A stretch of DNA of 64,000 nucleotides from Clostridia bacterium (GTDB lineage Bacteria > Bacillota > Clostridia > Christensenellales > CAG-138). Made by a program: the position numbers and the translations under genes. The DNA is taken from positions 1 to 64,000 of the forward strand of contig JAFPWD010000045.1 of assembly GCA_017395105.1 (NCBI GenBank), written 5' to 3'. The notes beneath the pieces are model-generated. The model saw only the letters and a program-made list of their open reading frames with translations. It did no database searches and was not told where the DNA came from. Below are positions 35,257-44,455 of the stretch, one piece after another. Position 1 is the stretch's first letter; every line of letters starts with the position of its first letter.

Positions 35257-37539
35257 ATGAATATCCGATTGATCCCCGGGGGAAACAAGAAACCCCACAA
35301 AAAACATAAGCACAGCAGGGCGGAAAGCGCCTTTGATCCCGCGGCATCCTTTAAAAGAAGAGTGCCGTGGTTGCTTCTTATACTGATTTTACCGTTTGTC
35401 GTGCTGATCTGCCGCATATTTTACCTTCAGGTGATCCACCGCTCTTCGCTGCTTCAAAAGGCGCAGAGCCAGTGGCGCAGAACCACCCCCATCACCGCTT
35501 CGCGCGGCACTATAGTTGACGAAACGGGGCTGGAGCTCGCCGTAAACACCTCGGCATATCAGATCGTCGTTTGGCCGCAGGCGGCGAAGGATTCCGAGAA
35601 GCCACGCATAGCGAGCGAGCTTTCCTTGCTTCTCGGCGTTGATGAAGAGAACCTGCTTTCAAAGCTCAAAAGCACCCGCATCAGCGAATACGTTGTGAAG
35701 CGGCAGGTGGATAAGAGCGTTGCCGATTCAGTCAAGGAGCTTCGCCTTGGAAACGGCGTTGGCATTCTTTCCGATATTAAGCGCTATTATCCCTACGGCT
35801 CCCTGCTCTCGCAGACCATAGGCTTCACCACGGTTGACAGCGTTGGTCAGAGCGGGCTTGAAATGACACTTGACAAATATCTTACCGGCCGCGACGGCAA
35901 ATACATTGCCGAGACCGACCGCGCCGGAGCCCTTATCCCCGGCAGCGAGGAGGTCTACATCGAGCCAGAGGACGGCAGCAAGGTTCGCCTGACGGTTAAT
36001 TCCTACTTCCAAAGCTATCTTGAAAACGCGCTCGAGGAGGCCGTTTCCGTAAACAACGCATCAAACGCACAGGGAATAATTCTCGACGTGACCACGGGCG
36101 CTATAAAGGCGATATCCACAAAGCCCGATTTTGATTTGAATTCCCCTCCGAGGAGCGATCTTGAGGCGCTCTCGGCGCTCTCGAAAAACAGAGTCGTGAC
36201 CGATGCATACGAGCCCGGCTCCACCTTCAAAATACTGACCCTTGCGGCTGCGCTCGATTCGGGCAGCACTTCGCTATCTTCAAGCTTCTACTGCAACGGC
36301 GGTTACATCGTGAACGGTGAGCGCATAAAGTGTTGGAGGCATGCCGGGCACGGCAGCCAGAGCCTCACAGTGGCCACCGAGAACAGCTGCAACGTTTGCT
36401 TCATGCAGCTTGCCCTCTCCATGGGCTCCGAAAAGCTTTACGACTACCTCTATGCCTTCGGACTCGCCCAGAGCACCGGCAGCGGACTTCCCGGCGAATC
36501 AAGCGGCATAGTTACAAACAGAAAATACGTTAAGGACAACGATCTTGCGAGGATCGGCTTCGGGCAGAGCATCGCGGTCACACCCATCCAGCTCGCTTCG
36601 GCAGTCGCTGCGGCGGTAAACGGCGGCGAGCTGCACACCCCCTACGTGGTGGAGCAGATAGTTTCCCATGACGGCACCGTGCTTTACGAGATGGACACCG
36701 CGCCCGTTCGCAGGGTCATCAGCGAGGAGACCTCGCTCAAGGTTCGGCAGATACTCCAATCCGTTGTTGATAACGGCACCGGAAGAAACGCCAAGATCGA
36801 AGGCTATGCCGTTGGCGGCAAGACCGGCACGGCGCAGAAATACGATAAATACGGCAGGGTTTCCCAGGGCAGCTATATCTGCTCCTTCATAGGCTTTGCG
36901 CCGGCGGATGAACCGCGCTATCTCTGCCTGATACTCGTTGACGAGCCGCACGTCAGCTCCATCTTCGGCAGCACCGTTGCCGCTCCCTACGTTCGCAGAG
37001 TGCTTTCGGATATTCTCCAATACGCTAAGGTGCCGAGGAGCGATATAAACAGCGTTTCGGTCGAGCTGCCCAAGCTTGCGGGCATGACGGCGAGCGAAGC
37101 CGCTGCGAAGCTTTCCGAGCTTGGACTCTACGGCATTTACGAATGCGACGAGCCCGTTACGCTCCAGGTCCCCGCCGCGGGTCAGAGCGTTCCCTACGGT
37201 TCGTCCGTGCTCCTGTATACCGGACACGAGGGCGAAACCGCCGAAGCCGACGAGCCCTACTACGTTGAAATGCCCAATCTTATCGGCATGACTCCGCTTC
37301 AGGCCTACGACACACTCAAGCAGCTCGGATTGAATATGAACGCCGAGCCCGCAGATCCCTACGGAGAGGTATATGCGCAGAGCATTTACGCCCGCCAGAT
37401 GGTGGAATACGGCTCGACCGTAACGGTCTATTTCAAGGCCACCTCGCCCATCGTTACCTCCGCGCCCACTGCGGTGCCCACGGAGGCACCCACGGAGGTG
37501 CCTGCAGCGGCAGAGACGAGCGAGCAGCCTCAGCCTTAA
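35257..37539 (+). CDS. Class B penicillin-binding protein with PASTA domains (SpoVD/PBP2B type)
   Basis: 760 aa. One membrane segment at ~37-55, a dimerisation domain, then a transpeptidase domain with S322TFK, S377CN and K522TGT. Two PASTA domains follow (~603-670 and ~680-735), and the C-terminus is a PTAVPTEAPTEVP tail resembling the linkers of the lipoprotein array. It crosslinks septal peptidoglycan together with FtsW. Whether it is the vegetative PBP2B or the spore-cortex SpoVD cannot be told from sequence. Its ribosome binding site is weak. Confidence 0.93.
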   Translation: MNIRLIPGGNKKPHKKHKHSRAESAFDPAASFKRRVPWLLLILILPFVVLICRIFYLQVIHRSSLLQKAQSQWRRTTPITASRGTIVDETGLELAVNTSAYQIVVWPQAAKDSEKPRIASELSLLLGVDEENLLSKLKSTRISEYVVKRQVDKSVADSVKELRLGNGVGILSDIKRYYPYGSLLSQTIGFTTVDSVGQSGLEMTLDKYLTGRDGKYIAETDRAGALIPGSEEVYIEPEDGSKVRLTVNSYFQSYLENALEEAVSVNNASNAQGIILDVTTGAIKAISTKPDFDLNSPPRSDLEALSALSKNRVVTDAYEPGSTFKILTLAAALDSGSTSLSSSFYCNGGYIVNGERIKCWRHAGHGSQSLTVATENSCNVCFMQLALSMGSEKLYDYLYAFGLAQSTGSGLPGESSGIVTNRKYVKDNDLARIGFGQSIAVTPIQLASAVAAAVNGGELHTPYVVEQIVSHDGTVLYEMDTAPVRRVISEETSLKVRQILQSVVDNGTGRNAKIEGYAVGGKTGTAQKYDKYGRVSQGSYICSFIGFAPADEPRYLCLILVDEPHVSSIFGSTVAAPYVRRVLSDILQYAKVPRSDINSVSVELPKLAGMTASEAAAKLSELGLYGIYECDEPVTLQVPAAGQSVPYGSSVLLYTGHEGETAEADEPYYVEMPNLIGMTPLQAYDTLKQLGLNMNAEPADPYGEVYAQSIYARQMVEYGSTVTVYFKATSPIVTSAPTAVPTEAPTEVPAAAETSEQPQP

Positions 37540-37633
37540 ACAGCGAAGCTCCCCTTCCCCGCCCCATTTCGGCAGGAAGCGGCAGCATTCATTTCCAATA
37601 AACACATCCCGCCTTCGGGGGAAGGAGACAAAA

Positions 37634-39079
37634 ATGCGTATCAGCGCAATGACTGCGAATATAGAACATAAGCTGATCGGAAACGATGCGGAGATCAGCG
37701 AGATCGCCTACGACTCAAGAAAGGTCAAGCCGGGCAACCTGTTTTGCTGTATCAACGGCACCCATAAGGACGGGCACGAATATGCCGAAGCCGCCGTCAA
37801 GGCTGGCGCTGCGGCGCTGCTCGTTGAAAGGGAGCTCCCGTTCGACGTTCCGCAGATACTCGTTGAAAACTCCCGCGTTGCCATGGCAGAGATAGCCGAA
37901 AACTTCTTCGGTCATCCGCTCGACGGCATACCCGTGGTGGGCATAACCGGCACCAACGGCAAGACCACCACCACCTACATGATAAAGGCGATTTGCGAGA
38001 AGGTCGGCATGAAGGTGGGACTTATCGGAACCATCCGCAACCTCATCGGCGATCACATCATCCAAACCGAGCTCACCACTCCCGAGAGCGTTGAGCTGCA
38101 GCGCGTTTTCCGCATGATGAAGGATGCCGGAGTGGATATAGTTATAATGGAAGCAAGCTCCAGCGCGCTCGATCAGGACAGGGTGCACGGCATAGAGTTC
38201 GTGGTTGGCGGCTTCACCAATCTGACTCAGGATCACCTCGACTACCACAAAACCTTCGACAACTATCTCGAGGCAAAAAAGATAATGTTCAGGCGCAGCA
38301 AATTCGCCGTTATGAATGCGGACGATATCCACAGCGACATGCTGCTTGCCGGCTTGAACCTCCCCGCGATGCGCTACGGCGTTCGCACCAACACCGCCGA
38401 TATCCGCGCAACGAATATCGATATTTGCCCCACCTACGTGGAGTTCGACATGATCTGCACCTTGGGAGTGCAGCATATAACGGTTCCCATACCCGGCCTG
38501 TTCAACGTTTTCAACGCGATGCTCGCCGCCGGAATCTGCATCAGGCTCGGCATAGGGCTTGATGATATCGCAGCGGGGCTTGCAAGCGTTGTGAGCGTTT
38601 CGGGCAGAATGGAAACGCTCCCCACCGAGGGCTTTAACTTCTCCGTCATCCTTGATTTTGCCCATACCCCCGACGGCCTTGAAAACCTGCTCACCTCGGT
38701 TCGCGAATTCGCCAAGGCTCGCATCATAACCGTTTTCGGCTGCGGCGGCGACCGCGACAACACCAAGCGCCCAATTATGGGCGAGACGGCGGCAAGGAAT
38801 TCCGATCTTTGTGTCGTTACCTCCGATAACCCCCGCACCGAGGATCCGATGCGCATAATCCAGATGGTGCTTGAGGGCGTTGAAAGAACGAGCTGCGAGC
38901 ACGTGGTGATCGAAAACCGGCGCGAAGCGATCAAATACGCGCTCAGCGTTGCCGAGAAGGACGATATAATCGTGCTTGCTGGCAAGGGTCACGAATACTA
39001 TCAGGATATAAACGGCGTCAAGTACCCGTTCGACGAAAAGGCGATCGTTGCGGAGCTGCTTGAAGAGATGCGCGGCTGA
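37634..39079 (+). CDS. murE: UDP-MurNAc-tripeptide synthetase, meso-diaminopimelate type
   Basis: 481 aa. ATP site GITGTNGKTTTT at 103-114 and the amino-acid selection motif DNPR at 398-401, which is the meso-diaminopimelate signature. The cell wall is therefore expected to be the A1gamma type. GGAAGGAG precedes the ATG. murF, which usually follows, is missing; mraY comes next. Confidence 0.96.
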   Translation: MRISAMTANIEHKLIGNDAEISEIAYDSRKVKPGNLFCCINGTHKDGHEYAEAAVKAGAAALLVERELPFDVPQILVENSRVAMAEIAENFFGHPLDGIPVVGITGTNGKTTTTYMIKAICEKVGMKVGLIGTIRNLIGDHIIQTELTTPESVELQRVFRMMKDAGVDIVIMEASSSALDQDRVHGIEFVVGGFTNLTQDHLDYHKTFDNYLEAKKIMFRRSKFAVMNADDIHSDMLLAGLNLPAMRYGVRTNTADIRATNIDICPTYVEFDMICTLGVQHITVPIPGLFNVFNAMLAAGICIRLGIGLDDIAAGLASVVSVSGRMETLPTEGFNFSVILDFAHTPDGLENLLTSVREFAKARIITVFGCGGDRDNTKRPIMGETAARNSDLCVVTSDNPRTEDPMRIIQMVLEGVERTSCEHVVIENRREAIKYALSVAEKDDIIVLAGKGHEYYQDINGVKYPFDEKAIVAELLEEMRG

Positions 39080-39150
39080 AGCCGAAAACGAGCCTCGGCG
39101 CATAGAAGTACCGTTCAATAAACCAATACCCGTTAAGAGAGGTTTTACTC

Positions 39151-40173
39151 ATGCAAAGGATGATCTTCGCTTTTCTCGAAGCGGCAGCGATAACGATGCT
39201 CATATCCCCCGCCTTCATTAAGATGCTTCGCCGTTTGAAATACGGTCAGGTGGAGCGCGCGGAGGGCCCCCACGCCAAATCCGCGAAGGAAGGTACCCCT
39301 ACCATGGGCGGCATCATGTTCATAATCGGCATTATCGCCGCTGTGCTCATCTCAAGCAAGTACAATATCGCGCTTGAATACTCCATCCCCTCGCTGCTTA
39401 TAATGATAGCGTTCGGGCTTGTGGGCTTCCTCGATGATTTCATCAAGGTCAAGTTCAAGCGTAATCTCGGCTTAAAGGCGTATCAGAAGATAATAGCGCA
39501 GTTTTTGCTCGCTTTCATCGTTGCCTTCTACGCCTACAAGAGCGGCAACATCGGCTCCAAGCTTTACAGCCCAATCTTCGGCGAGATCGAGCTCGGCTGG
39601 TTCTACATTCCCTTCGTTATGTTCACAGTTATCGCGATCGTGAACAGCGCTAACCTCACCGACGGTCTTGACGGACTGCTTTCGGGAACTACCCTTATCT
39701 ATTCCCTTGCGATGGGCGCGCTCTTCCTGTATTTTGCGAAAGCGTTCGCCGCTGATTTCATCAGCGACAAGCCCATCCTCACCGCAGCAAGCGACGGCAT
39801 GCTCAATATGGGCATCTTCGCCTTCGCTGTTGCGGGCGGCTGCCTCGGCTTTTTGAAGAGCAACAGCTACCCCGCCAAGGTCTTTATGGGCGACACCGGT
39901 TCGATGGCGCTCGGCGGTGCGATGAGCGCAATGGTCATCTACAGCCGCTCCCCGTTCCTGTTCCTTTTGATGGGCTGCTGCATCGTTGCCTCCGCCGTGA
40001 GCGTGGTGCTGCAGGTTGGCTCCTTCAAGCTTCGCCACGGCAAGCGCATCTTCAAGATGGCGCCCCTGCACCATCATTTTGAGCTGCTCGGTCAGCCCGA
40101 GACCAAGATAGTTTCCGGCTATATGATAGTTACGGCGATCTGCTGCCTTGCGGCGCTGGCGCTGTTTATGTAA
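39151..40173 (+). CDS. mraY: Phospho-MurNAc-pentapeptide transferase
   Basis: 340 aa with about ten membrane segments. Family motifs: PHAKSAKEGTPTMGG, GFLDDFIK, NSANLTDGLDGL, FMGDTGSMALGG and APLHHHFE. It transfers phospho-MurNAc-pentapeptide to undecaprenyl phosphate (lipid I). GTTAAGAGAGG lies upstream. The 225 bases after it hold a folded element rather than a gene. Confidence 0.97.
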   Translation: MQRMIFAFLEAAAITMLISPAFIKMLRRLKYGQVERAEGPHAKSAKEGTPTMGGIMFIIGIIAAVLISSKYNIALEYSIPSLLIMIAFGLVGFLDDFIKVKFKRNLGLKAYQKIIAQFLLAFIVAFYAYKSGNIGSKLYSPIFGEIELGWFYIPFVMFTVIAIVNSANLTDGLDGLLSGTTLIYSLAMGALFLYFAKAFAADFISDKPILTAASDGMLNMGIFAFAVAGGCLGFLKSNSYPAKVFMGDTGSMALGGAMSAMVIYSRSPFLFLLMGCCIVASAVSVVLQVGSFKLRHGKRIFKMAPLHHHFELLGQPETKIVSGYMIVTAICCLAALALFM

Positions 40174-40218
40174 ATCAAATAATACCCCTGCCGGTTTTCC
40201 GGCGTTACCCCGAAAAAG

Positions 40219-40350
40219 ACCGATCGGGGAAAGCATTTTGACCGCGATTCTTGTTGGCGCTTGGCGCGGTCGAGGCTTGGCAGCGCTGAGGGTTTTGAGA
40301 GATAAGCATCGGCACATCCCTCAAGAGTCTCGGTTCCCCGATCGGTTTTT
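40219..40350 (+). ncRNA. Candidate structured RNA between mraY and murD
   Basis: A 13-bp perfect closing stem (40219-40231 with 40334-40346) encloses 102 bases that contain two further stems: GACCGCG (40240-40246) with CGCGGTC (40265-40271), and TGAGGG (40287-40292) with CCCTCA (40318-40323). The closing stem is followed by TTTTG. This three-way layout in an otherwise tightly packed operon suggests a cis-acting RNA. I cannot match it to a known riboswitch class. Confidence 0.5.
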
Positions 40351-40365
40351 GAAAGACTCTTTTTA
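40323..40365 (+). terminator. Terminator-like hairpin upstream of murD
   Basis: AAGAGTCT (40323-40330) pairs perfectly with AGACTCTT (40354-40361), followed by TTTTAAGC with five T in a row spanning the stem end. The right arm of the preceding closing stem lies in its loop, so the two folds compete or form a pseudoknot, as in attenuators. Confidence 0.55.
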
Positions 40366-40398
40366 AGCGCCCGCATTTTAACAAGGAGGATCTGAAGA

Positions 40399-41799
40399 AT
40401 GGAAAGAGCCCCCAAGCAAAACGGAAAAACAGCCCTTATCGTGGGTATGGCGAAGAGCGGTATAGCCTCCGCCAAATTGCTTTATAAAAAGGGTTACAGA
40501 ATAATAATAAACGATCTCAAGAGCGAGATAGAGGGCATCGACGAGGCGCTTGCCTCCATTCGCTATACCGATCGCCTCGGCGTTGCGCCCGAGGCCTTGC
40601 TCGATGAGGCAGATCTTATGATACTCTCCCCCGTTATTCCCATATTCAAGCCCTTCGTCAAGAGCGCGATCGCCAAGGGCATCGAGGTTATCGGAGAGAT
40701 CGAGCTTGGCTACCGTTACTGCGACCGCAAAACGCGCTTTGTTTGCATCGGCGGAACGAACGGCAAAACCACCACCACCGCGCTCACAGGCAAGATATTC
40801 GAAGCGCATCACGCATCCTCGGGCGGCAGAAGCTTCACCCTCGGCAATATCGGCATACCGATAACCGAGCATGCGCTTGAGACCCGAGCAGGCGACACCG
40901 TTGTGGCGGAGACCGCCTCGCTCCAGCTTGAGAGCATCGTGGATTTCCATGCAAACGCAGCGGGACTTTTGAACATTACCGAGGATCATCTCAACCGCTT
41001 CGGCAGCATGGAGGCCTATATCGCCGCCAAGATGCGCATGTTTGAGAATCAGACCGAGAAAGATTTCGCCGTTCTGAACGCGGACGACCCCATAGTCGCT
41101 GCCGCCGAAACGAGGGCGAAAAAGCTGTTCTTCTCCCGTCTTCACGAGGTCGAAAACGGCGCATTCGTAAGGGACGGCATGATCGTTTTCCGTATGGACG
41201 GCGAGGAAACGGCGCTCATTCCAGCAAACGAGCTCGGCATCATCGGCGCTCACAACCTCGAAAATGCGCTCTGCGCCGTCTGCCTCTCTCTTTCCATGGG
41301 CGTTGCGCCCGAGACCGTGCGCCAAGTGCTTCGTTCCTTCAAGGGCGTTGAGCACCGCATCGAGTACACGAGGGAGTTCATGGGCGTTACCTTCTACAAC
41401 GATTCCAAGGGCACCAACCCCGAATCCACCGTCAAGGCCGTTGAAGCCATGACCAAGCCCACTGTGCTCATCCTCGGCACCGGCAACTACGATAAAAACA
41501 GCGACTATCGCCCCGTTTTCCGCGCCTTCAACGGAAGGATAAAGGCTGTGGTCGTGAACGGCTCGAACACCGAGGCCATATTGAAGGCGGCTGCGGACGA
41601 GGGCTATGAGAATATCCACGCCTGCCCAGACGACTTCCGTGAGATCATCTATTCGGCATTCTCCTATGCCGAGCCGGGCGATGCTGTGCTGCTCTCCCCC
41701 GCCTGCGCAAGCTGGGGCATGTTTGACAATTTCGAGCAGCGCGGCGAGGTTTTTAAGCAGATCGTAAACGACATGAAGCAGGACGACACTGTTCTTTGA
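40399..41799 (+). CDS. murD: UDP-MurNAc-L-alanine:D-glutamate ligase
   Basis: 466 aa. A Rossmann-like UDP site at the N-terminus (ALIVGMAKSGIASAKLL), the ATP loop GTNGKTTTT at 119-127, and the C-terminal DSKGTNPEST motif. AAGGAGG precedes the ATG. It lies after a structured gap that could regulate it separately from mraY. Confidence 0.96.
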   Translation: MERAPKQNGKTALIVGMAKSGIASAKLLYKKGYRIIINDLKSEIEGIDEALASIRYTDRLGVAPEALLDEADLMILSPVIPIFKPFVKSAIAKGIEVIGEIELGYRYCDRKTRFVCIGGTNGKTTTTALTGKIFEAHHASSGGRSFTLGNIGIPITEHALETRAGDTVVAETASLQLESIVDFHANAAGLLNITEDHLNRFGSMEAYIAAKMRMFENQTEKDFAVLNADDPIVAAAETRAKKLFFSRLHEVENGAFVRDGMIVFRMDGEETALIPANELGIIGAHNLENALCAVCLSLSMGVAPETVRQVLRSFKGVEHRIEYTREFMGVTFYNDSKGTNPESTVKAVEAMTKPTVLILGTGNYDKNSDYRPVFRAFNGRIKAVVVNGSNTEAILKAAADEGYENIHACPDDFREIIYSAFSYAEPGDAVLLSPACASWGMFDNFEQRGEVFKQIVNDMKQDDTVL

Positions 41800-41883
41800 T
41801 GTCAACGCGCGAGCGAGGCGGTAATGCGCCTCCTTCGTGCATCATAGAATAACAGCAGAACTTCAAAAAGGGAACGGTTTTCC

Positions 41884-43077
41884 ATGGAAAGCAACGTAAC
41901 ACCGATCAAGTTTCGCAACACAGCGAACAGGCGGCGCCGCGATAATGCGGCGCCTTCAAAGCAGGGAATGGATTTTCTGCTTTTTTTCGCCGTTTGCGCT
42001 ATCTCGCTTTTCGGCATTGTGATGCTGTTTTCGGCAAGCTATTATAAGGCGCTTTCGGAAACCGGCAACGTTATGAGCATAGTTCGCAATCAGATCGGCT
42101 ACCTTGTTGCGGGCATACTGATAATGTTTTTTGTTTCCCATTTCAACTACAATATCCTGCGAAAGAAGTGGCTGCTGATAACCGCTTATCTCGTCATGCT
42201 CGGACTTCTTGCCGCAACGCTCCTATGGGGCCGCACGGTGCTCGGCGCAAGGCGCTGGCTCTATATCGCAGGCATCGGTATGCAGCCTTCGGAGCTTGTT
42301 AAATTCATTCTCGTTGTTTGCATGGCCTATTATATAAGCACCTATCCCAAGCGGATAGGCACGCTCAAGGGCTTCAGCTTCCTCATCGCAATGGCGCTGC
42401 CGCCCATTGTGCTGATTTACTTCCAGCCCAATATGTCCATGATAATCATTATAGTGGCGCTCACCGCCGTTATGGTATTTTTAGGCGGCGCGCCGTGGAA
42501 ATATCTCGGCTCGGTTGCCGGTATAGGTGTTGCCGGAATAGGCGTTCTTACGTTCGTTGCCGGCTACAGAACGGACAGAATCACGGCCTGGATCGATCCA
42601 TGGAAGGATCCCTCCGGCAAGGCGTATCAGGTGATCCAGTCCATGTATGCCTTTGCAAACGGCGGTTTTCTCGGTCAGGGCTTCAACAACAGCCGTCAAA
42701 AGCTGCTGTTTCTTCCCGAGATGGAAAACGACTACATCCTCGCCATAATAGCTGAGGAGCTCGGCTTCGTGGGCGTTGCGCTGCTGCTTGCCGCATACGC
42801 TTTCGTTATCTACCGCGGCATTAGGATAGCTCTTTCGGTCAAGGACCGCTTTGGCTCCCTCACCGCATTCGGAATAACCTGCGCGATAGCGTTTCAGGTT
42901 ATTGTAAACGTTGGCGTGGTCACAAACGCCTTCCCTTCCACGGGTCAGTCGCTGCCCTTCATCAGCGCAGGCGGCTCTTCCCTGCTGGTGTTCATGGGGG
43001 CTATCGGCGTGCTTTTGAGCATTTCGAGGAATATGAAAACCTCCAAAACGCCTGCTATCAAAGCGACCGACAACTGA
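41884..43077 (+). CDS. ftsW: FtsW/SpoVE family lipid II polymerase
   Basis: 397 aa with about ten membrane segments. SEDS motifs: GARRWLYIAGIGMQPSELVK, LIYFQPNMSM, and the C-terminal FPSTGQSLPFISAGGSS. SEDS proteins polymerise lipid II together with a class B PBP, here the one encoded upstream. A spore-specific SpoVE role is possible. Confidence 0.95.
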   Translation: MESNVTPIKFRNTANRRRRDNAAPSKQGMDFLLFFAVCAISLFGIVMLFSASYYKALSETGNVMSIVRNQIGYLVAGILIMFFVSHFNYNILRKKWLLITAYLVMLGLLAATLLWGRTVLGARRWLYIAGIGMQPSELVKFILVVCMAYYISTYPKRIGTLKGFSFLIAMALPPIVLIYFQPNMSMIIIIVALTAVMVFLGGAPWKYLGSVAGIGVAGIGVLTFVAGYRTDRITAWIDPWKDPSGKAYQVIQSMYAFANGGFLGQGFNNSRQKLLFLPEMENDYILAIIAEELGFVGVALLLAAYAFVIYRGIRIALSVKDRFGSLTAFGITCAIAFQVIVNVGVVTNAFPSTGQSLPFISAGGSSLLVFMGAIGVLLSISRNMKTSKTPAIKATDN

Positions 43078-43122
43078 TGCGCGATGCGCATTTACCAATG
43101 AATCAGACGGTGGATCAATACG

Positions 43123-44217
43123 ATGGACAAGCTTAACGATACTCAAAAGAACAGGGAACGCATAAAAAGCGGCATTACAAGCCGCCGCAAGAGCGGCGAG
43201 CACATACGCGATCTGCACAAAAAGGGCAGGCGCAATGCATCGTTTCCGTCCGTCGATCCGAGATTTGAGATGGAGCCCATTCTGAACCAAGAGGACGGCG
43301 GCTCGAGCGATGCTCAGCCCTCCTCTGCCCTGCCCGAAACCGATGCGGCGAGCAGCACGACCTCAAAACGCGGCTCGAAAAGGGATGGAAGCTCCAAGCA
43401 CACCAAAAAAGCGCGAAAGCTGGATACCTCCGGCGTTGAGGATGCGCGCGGCATAAGCCACGAGCAGCGCAGGCGCAGGCAGACGAGACGAGATCTTATG
43501 AAGGTGCTCTGTGTGCTGCTTTGCATCATTATGCTTTTCGCGGCGGCAGCCCTTATCAAACGCTATACGACCGTTAAAACCATCACCGTTTCGGGCTCGC
43601 GGCTGTACGGGGATGCCCAAATTCTGAGCATCGCTGGCATAAGCACCGGCCAAAGCATCTTCAAGATCGATGAAAGCGAGCTGCGCAGCGCCATCGATTC
43701 CATACCGAGCGTTCACACCAAATCCATCAGAAAGGTTTATCCAAACAAGATCGAGATACAGGTTGAGGACGTTTTTGCACGCGCATACATCCCCGGTGCG
43801 AACGGCAAATACACCGTCATCAGCGCCGATGGCTACGTTTTAAGCATAGTGGACGAGCCCGAAGAAGGGCTGCTTGAGATCCGCGGCCTTGCGGGCTACG
43901 GCTTCTCCCCCGCCGCCTATATCGACGACAGCGCCCACAATATCCGCACCGTAGGCGCGCTCAAGCTCATAAAGGCCATCGACGAGCGCGGCTACTCGGA
44001 CTGCGTTCGCTACATCGACCTCTCGGGAGCGGTCTACACCCGCATCGGCTTGGACTACGGCTACATTGCCGTGCTCGGTGCCGTTACGACTGCGCCCGAC
44101 TGCATCGATATTGCGATCAGCGCATACGAGCGTTTCCTGCCCGTTTACCCGAACGGCGGCACTATAAACGTTTTCAGCGACTCGAGCATCGTGGACTTCA
44201 CGCCGAACGCACCGTGA
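43123..44217 (+). CDS. ftsQ: FtsQ/DivIB division protein
   Basis: 364 aa. A long, basic, low-complexity cytoplasmic region (1-125), one membrane segment (~127-145, VLCVLLCIIMLFAAAALI), the POTRA domain beginning VKTITVSGSRLYGDAQIL, and the beta domain. The cytoplasmic tail is longer than usual. murG, which commonly precedes it, is absent. Confidence 0.92.
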   Translation: MDKLNDTQKNRERIKSGITSRRKSGEHIRDLHKKGRRNASFPSVDPRFEMEPILNQEDGGSSDAQPSSALPETDAASSTTSKRGSKRDGSSKHTKKARKLDTSGVEDARGISHEQRRRRQTRRDLMKVLCVLLCIIMLFAAAALIKRYTTVKTITVSGSRLYGDAQILSIAGISTGQSIFKIDESELRSAIDSIPSVHTKSIRKVYPNKIEIQVEDVFARAYIPGANGKYTVISADGYVLSIVDEPEEGLLEIRGLAGYGFSPAAYIDDSAHNIRTVGALKLIKAIDERGYSDCVRYIDLSGAVYTRIGLDYGYIAVLGAVTTAPDCIDIAISAYERFLPVYPNGGTINVFSDSSIVDFTPNAP

Positions 44218-44340
44218 TCCGCACCATCTTTATGCAAAAGCCCGACACGGCACCGTGCGGTTCAAAAGCCTATGAAACGAAAAATTTGCGATTTCTTTTA
44301 GTTTGTATACCATTTGCTATTGCGCACGGCAAAGCTGCTA

Positions 44341-44349
44341 TGGTATAAT
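44341..44349 (+). promoter_or_regulatory. Extended -10 promoter before ftsA
   Basis: TGGTATAAT (44341-44349) is an extended -10 element in the 238-base gap between ftsQ and ftsA; the region at -35 is poor (TTGCGC). It would allow ftsA-ftsZ expression apart from the rest of the cluster. The gap also has GC-rich arms (CCGCGC / GCGCGG) just before ftsA and is otherwise empty. Confidence 0.6.
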
Positions 44350-44455
44350 GAAAACGTATATGCTTGGCGGTATTCCGCCGTTATGATGCATTGCCCGCGC
44401 GAGTTATTTGATTCGTGCGCGGAAACAAACCCACTCCATCGACGGAAGTTTACCA

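Noticed and set aside
37715..39118. 467-codon minus-strand open frame
   Set aside because: Antisense to murE; no family resemblance and no initiation signal.
40378..41805. 475-codon minus-strand open frame
   Set aside because: Antisense to murD; Gly/Ala/His-rich translation typical of shadows in GC-rich third positions.
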